The notes beneath the pieces are model-generated. The model was given only the letters and a program-made list of their open reading frames with translations. It was not told the DNA's origin and did no database searches. Positions 10,175 to 20,081 of a DNA stretch of 64,000 nucleotides are shown here, one piece after another. A program made the translations under genes and the position numbers. The first letter of the stretch is position 1; every line of letters starts with the position of its first letter. This stretch comes from Clostridium bowmanii (GTDB lineage: Bacteria; Bacillota; Clostridia; Clostridiales; Clostridiaceae): contig NZ_JAHLDL010000008.1 of the NCBI RefSeq assembly GCF_018861315.1, positions 1-64,000 on the forward strand. The letters run 5' to 3'.

Positions 10175-10585
10175 TTAAGCAATATATTCTTTTAAAAAAT
10201 CTGGTGGGTTTGAGCATTCACAACTAACATTTACATAAAACTCAACATTATACTTTTTAGCTAGTAATTCCATTTTAGAAAATAATTGTGCCGTATGCTC
10301 AAGTTTATCATCAACAACATTAAATACACCATCAACAAAAATGGTATCAATATCGTAATCTCTTGAAAGCATACCGCACAAAAAACCGTAAAAATCATTA
10401 TGACTTTTTAAATTAAACTCATTTGTAGCTACAAATCTCATTTTTCTATTCAATTGTAATACAGCTTTAGTATCATCATCAATATAAACTATGTTTCCTT
10501 TAACCTCATCAACCTTTTCATTAGCTAATTTAATCAAAGCTTTGGTTTTACCTGAACCTTTTCTACCGCAAAATACATGAATCAT
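10175..10585 (-). CDS. P-loop NTPase of unknown role
   Basis: The protein has 136 residues from the ATG at 10585, which has AGGAGGGG 7 nt upstream; the open frame extends to 10663 without support. It begins MIHVFCGRKGSGKT, so the Walker A motif starts at residue 7. A Walker B-like segment, DIDTIFVDG, is near residue 82. There are no membrane segments. Small clostridial ATP-binding proteins of this form are sometimes labelled PilT-like, but no pilus genes are nearby and I do not assign that role. Confidence 0.65.
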   Translation of the reverse strand: MIHVFCGRKGSGKTKALIKLANEKVDEVKGNIVYIDDDTKAVLQLNRKMRFVATNEFNLKSHNDFYGFLCGMLSRDYDIDTIFVDGVFNVVDDKLEHTAQLFSKMELLAKKYNVEFYVNVSCECSNPPDFLKEYIA

Positions 10586-10703
10586 GTTAACCCCTCCTCT
10601 TTTATCTAAACTTAACAGATAATTATTAAACAGGTCTACACAGTGCGCAATATAGTTATACATATTATATAATATTCAGAATATTTTTGCAATATTATAC
10701 TTA

Positions 10704-11849
10704 CTAAATAAAATTTTTAATTCCTGGAAAAATAACCTTAAAACTATTATCCTCTTTTGTATCCACAAATATTACTTTACCATATTTTATAAAAGCCTTT
10801 GAAATGAATGCAAAACCTTTCCCAGATTTCACAAATCTTTTTTTATCATCTAAGGCAATTAACTTATCATATATCCACATATTTCTTTTCGAGTAATTAT
10901 GAGCATTGATTTTAGTTGAGAACAATAGATTTCCTGGACTAATTACACTCACACTATTGTAGTTTATAGCTATTTCAATTTCCTTATAAAACATAGTATA
11001 ATCCCTATAAAGTATTGCATTTTTTACAGCTTCATGTACGGCTACTATAGGATAATTGATTGGAAATATACCTTTGAATAATTCTTCTACCCTATCTAAC
11101 ATATCTAATAAGCTTCCTTGTACAATAATAACCTCCTCAATTTTATTATTAACTTTATTTACTATTTTAATCATATTATGAGGTATATAAATGCTATTAA
11201 TTTGAGAAAAAACTAATAAGCCACCTAGCGTCACAACTCTTTTGTTATAATCTCTTTCAACAAAGGTTATTCCGGCATTGTCCATAAACCCTAATCTATT
11301 GTCATCATTTATTAAAATACCTTTGTTTAAAAAGTATTTATTAACTATATTAAGATCCAAACTATTAATATCACTATTTATTAATGGCATAGTCTCAATG
11401 TTAAGACTGAGATTTTCTTGTAAACAAGAAATCAACTCATCTTTTCTCATAGTATCTGTTGTAGAACCTCGCCTAATATAAAAAGCACCATTTTCCCTTA
11501 ATTGATAAGGCTTCTGACCACCATCATATATGGTTATAATTGCCAAACGTTTGCTTTTATATATTACAAAATCCAAAGATATTGGAATAGGTGGCTCACA
11601 TCTTGAACTAATAATTTGTTGAAACTGTTCTTCCATAAATTCATCTACATTAATGCCAACAACTCTTTTAGTTTTATCTTCCACCCCAATAACAATGTAT
11701 CCTCTTCCCCCTCGGGAATTGGCTATAGCACATACATCTTTAGCTAATTCTTTTTTACCACTCTCAAGTAATATATCAATTTTTAACTTAAAATCTAATT
11801 TTGTACCTTCATCCCTCTTAAGTAATATGCTGATTTTTTTGGCATCCAT
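10704..11849 (-). CDS. AlbA_2 (Schlafen-like) domain ATP-binding/regulator protein
   Basis: The protein has 381 residues. Residues 10-120 form an AlbA_2 domain: EGTKLDFKLKID, then KELAKDVCAIANSRGGRGYIVIGVED, FQQIISSRCEPP and YIRRGSTTDTM. The C-terminal half carries the HATPase-like segment (HEAVKNAILYRDY, ISPGNLLF) usual in these putative transcriptional regulators or helper ATPases. I chose the ATG at 11849, with GGAG 8 nt upstream, over a GTG at 11858. It is monocistronic. Functions in the family vary, and no substrate can be inferred here. Confidence 0.8.
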   Translation of the reverse strand: MDAKKISILLKRDEGTKLDFKLKIDILLESGKKELAKDVCAIANSRGGRGYIVIGVEDKTKRVVGINVDEFMEEQFQQIISSRCEPPIPISLDFVIYKSKRLAIITIYDGGQKPYQLRENGAFYIRRGSTTDTMRKDELISCLQENLSLNIETMPLINSDINSLDLNIVNKYFLNKGILINDDNRLGFMDNAGITFVERDYNKRVVTLGGLLVFSQINSIYIPHNMIKIVNKVNNKIEEVIIVQGSLLDMLDRVEELFKGIFPINYPIVAVHEAVKNAILYRDYTMFYKEIEIAINYNSVSVISPGNLLFSTKINAHNYSKRNMWIYDKLIALDDKKRFVKSGKGFAFISKAFIKYGKVIFVDTKEDNSFKVIFPGIKNFI

Positions 11850-11955
11850 ATATCTCACTCCAACCGCGCTATAATAATATAATATGTTTAGATGTATTCA
11901 ATGTTTCGGAGATAATTATACTTTACAACAAAAGGCCATGGAATACCATCGCCTT

Positions 11956-13029
11956 TTATTCGCTTAAAACTCTATTTTTACCACTTGTTTTAGCTTTATA
12001 AAGCATTATATCTGCAGTTTCCAATACTTTATCCACAGTTTTATTTCCTTTGTAATAACTTATGCCAAAACTAGCTGTAATAGGATTCTTTAACTTCTTA
12101 TTTTCACTTGTAATATTAGTAATTTCTTTTCTGATATTATCGATTCTATTATAAACTATATTATAATTCTCAATTTCATGGATATATATAACAATTCCTT
12201 CTCCACCATATCTAGCCACTATATCTTTTTCATGTAAATTCTCATTTATAGTATTGGTAACACTAATTAAAATTTCATCCCCAACTTGATGGCCGTATGC
12301 ATCATTTACTTTTTTAAAATCATCAATATCCATCATAACTATTGCAAATTCTATAAAATTATCTTTAATCAATTTTTCCTCTATAGTGTCAAAAAAATAT
12401 TTTCTATTATACATTCCAAGTAGTGGATCCCTTATTGAACTTTCTTTAACTTTAGCATACAATAAACTATTTTCAATAGCTATAGCAATTTGATTTGCAA
12501 TAGAAGAAATGAAATTTATATGTTCTTGGCTAAAAAAATTCCATAATGTATGTTCAACTATTATATATCCTGTAAATTTATCTCTTAAATTAATTGGTAT
12601 ACCTATTACAGAGTGTATTTTATCTTTTATTAATTCCTCTTCTACAAAACCTTTAGAATTAATAATAAATAACTTACCTCCCCTTAAATCTACAAAATCA
12701 TCTTTAAACTTTAAACTCAAATCAATCTCATTGCTGTTTGTTGCCTTAACTACTAATTTGTCGAATTCAAATAAATATATTGAAGAATAGGTTACACCTG
12801 AAACACCAATAATCATATCATTTATCATTGATATTAAGTTAGAATCACTAATATTAGAATTAATATATTTACTAATTTCCACAATATTAGTTAGATTATC
12901 TAATCTTTTCTCCAATTTAGTATTTTTTTCACTTATAATTTGTATAGTACTCTCAGCAAAGTTTTGGTAAGTTTTAAATTCTTCCTTTAGTCTTTCATAC
13001 TTCTCTAACAATTCTAATTTTTTTTCCAT
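11956..13029 (-). CDS. GAF-GGDEF protein, putative diguanylate cyclase with altered signature
   Basis: The protein has about 357 residues. An N-terminal coiled coil (residues 1-55) is followed by a GAF-type sensor domain (about 65-190) and a GGDEF domain (about 205-355, starting DPLLGMYNRKYF). MMDIDDFKKVNDAYGHQVGDEIL supplies the first metal site and the substrate-pocket residues. The active-site signature reads GGEGI rather than GG[DE]EF, and the RxxD inhibitory site is replaced by HEKD. It may therefore be weakly active or a c-di-GMP/GTP sensor. The start could also be the ATG at 13041, but AAAGGA overlaps that codon and favours 13029. No membrane anchor is visible. Confidence 0.85.
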   Translation of the reverse strand: MEKKLELLEKYERLKEEFKTYQNFAESTIQIISEKNTKLEKRLDNLTNIVEISKYINSNISDSNLISMINDMIIGVSGVTYSSIYLFEFDKLVVKATNSNEIDLSLKFKDDFVDLRGGKLFIINSKGFVEEELIKDKIHSVIGIPINLRDKFTGYIIVEHTLWNFFSQEHINFISSIANQIAIAIENSLLYAKVKESSIRDPLLGMYNRKYFFDTIEEKLIKDNFIEFAIVMMDIDDFKKVNDAYGHQVGDEILISVTNTINENLHEKDIVARYGGEGIVIYIHEIENYNIVYNRIDNIRKEITNITSENKKLKNPITASFGISYYKGNKTVDKVLETADIMLYKAKTSGKNRVLSE

Positions 13030-13201
13030 GTACTTTAACATTCCTTTTAGCTCAAAGTATTATAACCCACTATCTATCACTAGTATACAACTAAATCTCA
13101 TGATTTTCTAGCTTGTTTTATAATTAAATGTAAATTAAAGATAATTCTTCAATTTATTCTTTATAGATTTTAAGATGTTAAAGTCAATTGCATAAGGATT
13201 T

Positions 13202-14320
13202 CTAATTAAAGTTTTTAACATCACCTATATTCATTATTTGCACCTCAGCCTCCACCTCTATATCCGTTTTATTAATAACATTTTCAATTTTTATCTTTGG
13301 ATATTTCGTGTAAAACTCTTGGCTTATATCAAAAATATCTATACCCATACCTTTGTATTTTTGGAATACATTATTACAAGCTTTTACAATGTTTTTTTCT
13401 GATGTTTCTTGGATTTTGCTGATATTTTCATTTGTAAGTATAATACTCTTTTGAGCCTCTCCAAAATCTACCTTAACCACAATTTTCTTTTTCAAATGGA
13501 CAATATTGTCATAATAACTGATTTCTGTATTAGTTTTACTTTTTTTAATTTCTAATGTTACAAATTTATTAATATCGCAGGGATTAGTTATTTCTAGTGT
13601 ACCACCTAAAATAGTATTCATTAAAAAGTTAAACCCTTGGCCTTCATCACTTGATAATATGCTTACCATTTTATCATCTTTAATCACTGCTCCACCATTA
13701 ACTTCTAATGTGGGCTCTATGGTGTCCTTTGTGATATCTATTATTGTTACAACATTTGTTTTATCTCCCATATTTCTTTGATTATAAAATTGATTTAAGT
13801 CTAGTTTTACAGCTCTTGAAGATGCTCCGATATTTTCTATAAGTTGCACTAGAAATAATCCAATGTACTTATCTTGGGCAATATTTAGCTTTATAAGTTT
13901 CTCTGGATCCCCTTTATATACTGCAATATAAGGCCTTATAAGGAGTTCCTGATCACGATCTAAAAGATCTATAAAATTATCAAGGCCTAGTTCTGCAGCC
14001 TTTTGAGTAAATATTATGGCCTTATTTTGTGTATAATTTAGTTTATAACTGGAAGTAGAATTCATATTTCTGATGGCTTCAAACATTGTTTTTCCAGTTC
14101 CTTTAAATAAAATTCTTTCATCCATCCCTTGAGGTGCTACTCCTCTTATCCCCTTAAATGCTTCACCATATATTATAGGATTACCAATATTATCTACATC
14201 TACTATTACTCCTGTAATAAACAAGACTTTATTAATATCCCTATAACTAAAACACGATGACATACTAAAACAGTTCATTATTATTAGACCTATGATCAAT
14301 ATTTTTTTATATCTTTTCAT
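13202..14320 (-). CDS. gerKC: Germinant receptor lipoprotein, Ger(x)C family
   Basis: This 372-residue secreted lipoprotein starts MKRYKKILIIGLIIMN and has its lipobox cysteine at residue 23 (SMSSC), followed by FSYRDINKVLFITGVIVD, the typical Ger(x)C start. The C-terminal domain holds the usual FQKYKGMGIDIFDISQEF motif. It is the C subunit of a nutrient germinant receptor in the spore inner membrane. The ATG at 14320 lies inside the end of the A-subunit gene (14-bp overlap), which suggests translational coupling. AAGGGTG precedes it. The symbol follows the clostridial gerK arrangement. Confidence 0.9.
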   Translation of the reverse strand: MKRYKKILIIGLIIMNCFSMSSCFSYRDINKVLFITGVIVDVDNIGNPIIYGEAFKGIRGVAPQGMDERILFKGTGKTMFEAIRNMNSTSSYKLNYTQNKAIIFTQKAAELGLDNFIDLLDRDQELLIRPYIAVYKGDPEKLIKLNIAQDKYIGLFLVQLIENIGASSRAVKLDLNQFYNQRNMGDKTNVVTIIDITKDTIEPTLEVNGGAVIKDDKMVSILSSDEGQGFNFLMNTILGGTLEITNPCDINKFVTLEIKKSKTNTEISYYDNIVHLKKKIVVKVDFGEAQKSIILTNENISKIQETSEKNIVKACNNVFQKYKGMGIDIFDISQEFYTKYPKIKIENVINKTDIEVEAEVQIMNIGDVKNFN

Positions 14321-15719
14321 TAGAATCACCCTTATCAAAAATACTATTAGATATCTCGCTTAGATCTTTTCTATATAATATATCCTTAAATTTAAAAGTT
14401 TCTAGTGTCCCTAAAGGAAATAAATATGGATATCCACAACTTTCAAGGCCCGCCAGATGTGAAATGAATATAAAGAAACCAATATAAAATCCCGGTAGCC
14501 CTAGCACTGAAGAAAACAAGATAATAATTATGTTCCATATGGTTAGTGCACCATAAAGTTTAGGAACTAAAAAAGAAGATATAGAAGAAATCGCCACTAT
14601 TACAACTGTACTTTGCGATGCCAGGCCCACTCCAACAGCAGCATCTCCTAGAATTAAAGCACCAACAATACTCATAGACTGACCTATAGACTGTGGCAAT
14701 CTTATTCCCGCCTCCCTAAGTAATTGGAAGAAAAACGTCATTGTTAATAACTCTACAATCGTAGGCAGGGGTACGCCTGCTCTAGAAATTGTGAACTTTA
14801 CAGCAAACACCGTAGGAATAAGTGAAAAGTGGAAGCAAGCAATAGCCAAATATAATCCTGACAACAGGGAGGCTATGAAGAAACTAAGCACTCTAGTAAT
14901 TCTTGATAGATTTGCAAAATACACATTAGAATAGTAATCATCTGGGGCCTGAAAATTATCAACAAAAAAATATGGAGCTGTAATTACAAAAGGTGTGCCA
15001 TCTACGATTATTGCTATTTTACCTTCTAACAGTTTTGATGCTGCCACATCTGGTTTTTCCGTAGTTCCAATTGTATCAAATGCTGTGTTCTTATTTTTCA
15101 ATTGTTCCTCAATATAATTTGTGTCTAATACAAACTCTAATTTTATATTGGAGACCTTTTTTCTTATATAATCCACCAGTTTCTTCGGAGCCACCCCTTC
15201 TATATAACATACAACAACTACTGTGTTAGATTTACTACCTAAGATAATAGTTTCGAATTTCAAGTCAGGGTTTTTTATTTTTCGCCTTATCAGTGATACA
15301 TTGTCTACAAAAGCCTCTGTAAATCCTTCTCTTGGTCCTTTAATAACATTTTCTGTAACAGGAATCCCTACACTACGCCTTACATATCCCTTTGCCTCAC
15401 AATAAATTGCACAATTTGCAAAAGAAAATATAATCACTACGTCCCCAGACAAAATATGATATATAGCTTCGTCATTACTATTTATATCTCCTATGCTATT
15501 AGCTGGCAATATTTCTTTTTTTATATAATCTAAATCCATAGTTACTATCTTATTTTGCATTAGTGGGTTAAATATATATTCACTAATAAATTTAGAATCA
15601 CACAAATCATCAATAAATACACCAAATATTATTCCTAATTCACATTCTATCTCTCTATACTTCACATCGTAACTATTTTTTAGTTTTTCTTTGATATAAT
15701 CCATATTTATTTTTTCCAT
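14307..15719 (-). CDS. gerKA: Germinant receptor A subunit, GerA family
   Basis: This 470-residue spore inner-membrane protein has a hydrophilic N-terminal domain (about 1-260) containing the GerA-family blocks KGYVRRSVGIPVTENVIKGPREGFTE and DGTPFVITAPYFF. A C-terminal membrane domain of about five segments follows (from about residue 275). It contains the family motif REAGIRLPQSIGQSMSIVGALILGDAAV. The A subunit is needed for the response to nutrient germinants together with the B and C subunits. A GTG at 15728 is an alternative start; GGGTGATTAAA favours the ATG at 15719. Confidence 0.93.
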   Translation of the reverse strand: MEKINMDYIKEKLKNSYDVKYREIECELGIIFGVFIDDLCDSKFISEYIFNPLMQNKIVTMDLDYIKKEILPANSIGDINSNDEAIYHILSGDVVIIFSFANCAIYCEAKGYVRRSVGIPVTENVIKGPREGFTEAFVDNVSLIRRKIKNPDLKFETIILGSKSNTVVVVCYIEGVAPKKLVDYIRKKVSNIKLEFVLDTNYIEEQLKNKNTAFDTIGTTEKPDVAASKLLEGKIAIIVDGTPFVITAPYFFVDNFQAPDDYYSNVYFANLSRITRVLSFFIASLLSGLYLAIACFHFSLIPTVFAVKFTISRAGVPLPTIVELLTMTFFFQLLREAGIRLPQSIGQSMSIVGALILGDAAVGVGLASQSTVVIVAISSISSFLVPKLYGALTIWNIIIILFSSVLGLPGFYIGFFIFISHLAGLESCGYPYLFPLGTLETFKFKDILYRKDLSEISNSIFDKGDSNEKI

Positions 15720-15870
15720 TTTAATCACCCAAGTTTATTATTTGTAATATTAAAGATTAATATTCTCAACTTGGGAAATACTACTAATATATTGAAATTT
15801 TTTTTTCAAGCACAATACTATGGTTGAAAATCATAGTCAAATAAAAACATGAATAATAACAGGAGGAAAA

Positions 15871-16968
15871 ATGGATAAGCTAAATACAAAACACTTAATG
15901 TTCATAATTTGGGGAACTTCCATTGTAGCAATGAAAACTTACCCCAATATATTCATCACACATGGAGGTAGAGATTCCTGGATTTCAGTTATTATTGCCT
16001 CCCTTATTTTATTTTTATTTTTTGTTTATATACTTTTCGTTTGTAAAAAAAACAATTGCTATAATATGGATGAAATATATCATAAAGCCTTAGGCAAACC
16101 CATAGGAGATATTTTTTTAATTTTATTTATCATAACCTTAATTGTAAGCCTTATAGAAAGTTCTTCAGTAGAAGCAAATGCCCTGCATCTAAATATGCTT
16201 TCGGATACTCCACCTTGGTTTTTTCTTTTGTTTATATTGATACCTGCAATTTATATTACAAAAAAAGGAACTAGAGCAATAATAATAGTTACTATTATAG
16301 GAATAAGCCTTATTATGGTGGCAGGTGTAAACCTAGCAATTCTTACAGCTAAGTATAAAAAGCTTAGTTACCTACTTCCTATAATGGCTGATGGAGTCAC
16401 CCCCTCTTTTATAATATCCATAATAAAAGCACTGGGGTGCTATGGTGGCATAGGCATTTGTATTCCATTTTTATCTAGAGTGGCTAATAAGTCTAAAATC
16501 ACAAAACATTGCATTATTGCATTATTAATCGTAATACAAATGGAGATTTTTGCAAACATCGGTATTTTAACTACCTTCAGCATAACTAGAGCAGTGAGCA
16601 TTAACTATCCCAAACTCATACAAACTCAATTAGTTAGTTATTTCAATTTTTTAGAGGGTGGAGAATTTTTTGTAATGCTTCAAATGGTAGGCGGGTGGTT
16701 TATAAAATATGTATTAGCGCTATATGCTATACTAATTCTATTAAAAAAGCTATCTTTCTTTAATAAATACTGGATATACATTATAACTTTATTGGTATTC
16801 ATAATTTCTTATTTCATTTCCGCTAAAGTATTACTTTTATATAAATTTTTAAATCTCTATGCCTATTTCAACCTAATAAATTTCATACTAATACCAACAA
16901 TAATTTTTAGTATATTTCATTTTAAAATCAAAAAAATTAACAAACGTAATTACGGTACTAAACTATAA
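15871..16968 (+). CDS. gerKB: Germinant receptor B subunit, spore germination permease
   Basis: This 365-residue protein has about ten hydrophobic segments and belongs to the endospore germination permease (GerB, APC superfamily) group. It starts MDKLNTKHLMFIIWGTSIV with AGGAGGAAAA upstream. It is divergently transcribed from gerKA-gerKC, with about 150 bp between the starts. Several clostridia have the same split layout for gerK. It would form the membrane channel or germinant-binding subunit of the receptor. The intergenic stretch likely holds two sporulation-specific promoters, which I could not resolve. Confidence 0.9.
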   Translation: MDKLNTKHLMFIIWGTSIVAMKTYPNIFITHGGRDSWISVIIASLILFLFFVYILFVCKKNNCYNMDEIYHKALGKPIGDIFLILFIITLIVSLIESSSVEANALHLNMLSDTPPWFFLLFILIPAIYITKKGTRAIIIVTIIGISLIMVAGVNLAILTAKYKKLSYLLPIMADGVTPSFIISIIKALGCYGGIGICIPFLSRVANKSKITKHCIIALLIVIQMEIFANIGILTTFSITRAVSINYPKLIQTQLVSYFNFLEGGEFFVMLQMVGGWFIKYVLALYAILILLKKLSFFNKYWIYIITLLVFIISYFISAKVLLLYKFLNLYAYFNLINFILIPTIIFSIFHFKIKKINKRNYGTKL

Positions 16969-16971
16969 AAA

Positions 16972-17025
16972 AGGAGCTATCTGGATATAGAAATCACTTT
17001 CTATATCCAGATAGCTCCTTTTAGT
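16972..17025. terminator. Bidirectional terminator between gerKB and the ECF S-component gene
   Basis: AAAAGGAGCTATCTGGATA and its complement form a stem of about 22 bp ending in CTCCTTTT. It lies just after the gerKB stop and just after the convergent S-component gene's stop. Confidence 0.9.
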
Positions 17026-17033
17026 TTATTATG

Positions 17034-17576
17034 TTATCTATTGATTTTTGTTTTTAAAGCTGTTATTAAAGGTAGTGCTAAAATAATACCACCCACTACT
17101 TGAAGAATATTAGTAGGTATATCCTTTAGAGAAATAATTAATGCTTGAGTAAGTGCAAAATCTTTAGAAATAAATGTTAGTATAACAGCTCCGCCTATAT
17201 AATATGCAACAATCATCCAAATCCCTGCCATAGCGAAGGCAAAAATATTATTGAAAGAATTATTCCCCTCATAATTTTTTCTATAAGCAATACTTCCAGC
17301 AATATACCCCATCACACCTTTAATAACAAAAGTAAATGGTGCCCACATGGTATATCCAGTCATTAAATCAAATAAACACATACCAACAGCAGATGATATG
17401 GCTGATTTTTTTCTTCCAAATAATATAGCCGATAAAAAAATCATACTGTCTCCCAAATGAAGTACTCCCATAAAAGTGGGTATATGTATAACGGAAGTAG
17501 CTATAAATGTAATAGCTGCCATTAAACTAATTTGTACTATATCGATGGTTTTTATTGATGATACTCTATTTTCCAT
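17034..17576 (-). CDS. ECF transporter S component, substrate unknown
   Basis: This 180-residue membrane protein has about five to six hydrophobic segments. The start (IVQISLMAAITFIATSVIHIP) and the LHLGDSMIFLSAILFG, MWAPFTFVIKGVMGYIAG and ISLKDIPTNILQVVGGIILALPL blocks are typical of vitamin-specific S components of group II ECF importers. These borrow a shared EcfAAT module that is not in this window. AGGGGGAAAAGT supports the ATG at 17576 over the longer frame. No riboswitch was recognised upstream, so the vitamin cannot be named. Confidence 0.8.
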   Translation of the reverse strand: MENRVSSIKTIDIVQISLMAAITFIATSVIHIPTFMGVLHLGDSMIFLSAILFGRKKSAISSAVGMCLFDLMTGYTMWAPFTFVIKGVMGYIAGSIAYRKNYEGNNSFNNIFAFAMAGIWMIVAYYIGGAVILTFISKDFALTQALIISLKDIPTNILQVVGGIILALPLITALKTKINR

Positions 17577-17851
17577 ACTTTTCCCCCTATAATTAATCTT
17601 AATTTCTCCCACAACGTTGTTATAATATCATTATATACATCAATAATCACTTTTTCAAATGTATGCATACACTTTTTATAATATTTTACCATATATATTT
17701 TGCATATACATAGCTAAAATAATACATACTATATTTAGTATTAATATAGTTTTAGCTGCCAATGTAGCTTTGTATAATAAAGTAGCTGATATACTACAAC
17801 GAATTTTAAAATTTCTATTAAACTTATATTTTGATAGATGGAGGTAGAAAT

Positions 17852-18034
17852 ATGCCTTTTTTACGTTGGTTAGGTGGCTTTGTAGTATTATTTGGATTGA
17901 TGGTCATTCTTTTGATCATAGGTGGAAATCTAATTAATATTATATTAATAGTTGCTGCAATTGTGTTTGTAATCGATGCGCTATCTAGCAGGAAAAAAGC
18001 ATGTACAAAATTAAGTAAAAGAAAAATCTCTTGA
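17852..18034 (+). CDS. Lmo0937-type small membrane protein (DUF5670-like)
   Basis: This 60-residue protein begins MPFLRWLGGFVVLFGLMVILLIIGG, followed by a second hydrophobic segment, NIILIVAAIVFVIDAL, and a basic tail. This is the two-helix pattern of the small Lmo0937 family. GGAGGT lies 7 nt before the ATG at 17852; the frame open from 17831 is unsupported. Function is unknown. Confidence 0.75.
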   Translation: MPFLRWLGGFVVLFGLMVILLIIGGNLINIILIVAAIVFVIDALSSRKKACTKLSKRKIS

Positions 18035-18098
18035 AATTATTTCAAGAGATTTTCTTTTACTTAAGAATAAGACATCTTTTAAAAACAAAAGATGTCTT
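18017..18098. terminator. Pair of terminator hairpins between the small membrane gene and prfC
   Basis: AAAATCTCTTGAAATTATTTCAAGAGATTTT (split by its loop) overlaps the end of the small gene and ends in TTCTTTT. A second stem, AAGACATCTTTT / AAAAGATGTCTT (18068-18098), lies just after the prfC stop and serves the minus strand. Confidence 0.85.
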
Positions 18099-18107
18099 AT
18101 CCCATTA

Positions 18108-19703
18108 TTAATCGTTACTTTTACTTACGTCAGATAAAATCAAGCCCTTATTATGATCTAGTGCCCAACTAATACCCCACTCGTTTTGGAATACTAATAA
18201 GTCTCTGTCCTTTAAGTCTTTAACAATTCTGGTGTCACTAGTCAAATTAAGTTTTTCTTTATCGATATTACTATTTTCAATCCATCTTATATGCGTAAAT
18301 GCTAGTCTTTCCATTTTAATATCTACATTATATTCATTTTTAAGTCTAAATTCTAATACTTCGAACTGTAACACACCTACAACTCCAACTATTATTTGTT
18401 CAATTCCTATATGAAGTTCTTTAAATACTTGGATTGCACCTTCTTGTGCTATCTGTGTTACACCCTTTATAAATTGCTTTCTCTTCATTGTATCAATAGT
18501 TCTAACCCTTGCAAAGTGCTCTGGAGCAAAAGTTGGTATTCCTTCAAATTCAAATTTATTTGAAGAGGAACATATGGTATCTCCTATGCTAAATATACCT
18601 GGATCAAAAACTCCGATAATATCTCCTGCATAAGCCTCATCCACTATTTCTCTCTCTTGTGCTAAGAATTGCTGAGGTTGCGCTAATTTTATTTTATTAC
18701 CACCTTGTACATGATAAACATCCATGCCCTTTTCAAACTGCCCAGAACAAATTCTCATAAAAGCCATTCTATCTCTATGAGCTTTGTTCATATTAGCTTG
18801 AATTTTAAATACAAAGGCAGAAAAATCTTTGCTATAAACATCGATCTTACCTATACTTGAATTTCTTGGTAATGGTGGTGAAGTTAATTGTAAAAAGCTT
18901 TCCAAAAATGGTTCAACTCCAAAATTAGTTGATGCACTTCCAAAGAATACTGGGGTAAGCTCTCCAGTAGCTACTTTTGCTAAATCAAAATCATCCCCCG
19001 CTACATCTAGAAGTTCCATATCTTCCATAAGCTTTTGATAAAATTCCTCACCAATAAGTTCAATTGCCTTTTCATCGTTAACATCAATTTTTGTTTCTTT
19101 AGCTTCTATTTGACCATGCTTTCCATCATCAAAAACAATAATTTCCTTTGTCTGTCTATCATAAACACCTTTAAAATCTACCCCACAACCTATAGGCCAA
19201 TTCATTGGATAAGATTTAATTCCAAACTCATTTTCTATTTCTTCCATAAGTTCAAATATATCTCTAGTTTCTCTATCCATCTTATTAATAAAGGTAAAAA
19301 TAGGTATCTCTCTAATACTACATACATGGAATAGCTTTCTCGTTTGTGCCTCTACTCCTTTTGCACCATCAATAATCATTACTGCACTATCTGCAGCCAT
19401 AAGAGTTCTATAAGTATCTTCACTAAAATCTTGATGACCTGGTGTATCAAGTATATTTATACAAAAATTATTATAATTAAATTGCATAACTGAAGACGTA
19501 ACAGAAATACCCCTTTGTTTTTCTATCTCCATCCAGTCAGAAACTGCATGTTTAGAAGCTTTTCTAGCTTTGACCGAACCTGCAAGCCTTATTGCGCCTC
19601 CATATAATAATAACTTTTCTGTAAGTGTAGTTTTACCCGCATCGGGATGGGAAATTATTGCAAATGTTCTTCTCTTTTTAATCTCTTTTATGTAATCCAG
19701 CAA
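18108..19703 (-). CDS. prfC: Peptide chain release factor 3
   Basis: This 531-residue translational GTPase recycles RF1/RF2 from the ribosome after termination. The G1 motif is SHPDAGKTT (about residues 18-26), G2 is in KQRGISVTSS, G3 is LDTPGHQDFSED, and G4 is FINKMDRE. Length and domain order match RF3 rather than EF-G: the protein lacks EF-G domain IV. The start is TTG, with AAAGGAGAG about 8 nt upstream. It appears monocistronic. Confidence 0.95.
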   Translation of the reverse strand: MLDYIKEIKKRRTFAIISHPDAGKTTLTEKLLLYGGAIRLAGSVKARKASKHAVSDWMEIEKQRGISVTSSVMQFNYNNFCINILDTPGHQDFSEDTYRTLMAADSAVMIIDGAKGVEAQTRKLFHVCSIREIPIFTFINKMDRETRDIFELMEEIENEFGIKSYPMNWPIGCGVDFKGVYDRQTKEIIVFDDGKHGQIEAKETKIDVNDEKAIELIGEEFYQKLMEDMELLDVAGDDFDLAKVATGELTPVFFGSASTNFGVEPFLESFLQLTSPPLPRNSSIGKIDVYSKDFSAFVFKIQANMNKAHRDRMAFMRICSGQFEKGMDVYHVQGGNKIKLAQPQQFLAQEREIVDEAYAGDIIGVFDPGIFSIGDTICSSSNKFEFEGIPTFAPEHFARVRTIDTMKRKQFIKGVTQIAQEGAIQVFKELHIGIEQIIVGVVGVLQFEVLEFRLKNEYNVDIKMERLAFTHIRWIENSNIDKEKLNLTSDTRIVKDLKDRDLLVFQNEWGISWALDHNKGLILSDVSKSND

Positions 19704-19951
19704 GGTTATCTCTCTCCTTTTTTAAGTATTTTAATATGTACTATAAATATATATTCCTACAACCACTCTCTGTACTTCTAGTGGTTCTAAAATTTTTCTC
19801 TTCTAAATTCTCTACCTATTTATTTTAGCTTTTATGAGCATTTCTGTCAACTAAGGTTGTCCTGTATACCTTGAATATTCAGTATTTTTTCCAATTAGCA
19901 GACTTTTACAAAATAACTTAGTTCATGTAATGAAATTCTTTTGTAAGTAAC

Positions 19952-19990
19952 TTAGGGAACATAACAATTATTAATTGCTATGTTCCCTAA
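19952..19990. repeat. 39-nt palindrome related to an insert in repeat copy 3
   Basis: The arms TTAGGGAACATAACAATTA and TTAATTGCTATGTTCCCTAA are complementary with one mismatch. The same motif (ATAACAATTA / TAATTGTTATGTTCCCC) lies inside the palindromic element at 57452-57480. The rest of 19704-20081 shows only a small hairpin (CCACT / AGTGG, about 19763-19783) and no gene. Confidence 0.6.
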
Positions 19991-20081
19991 TGAATGCCCG
20001 TAGGGCTATTACATACATTAGCTAGTTATATTTCTACTGTAAACCTCTTTCCTCCTGCGCCGTAGGGGACAACGTATCGCA

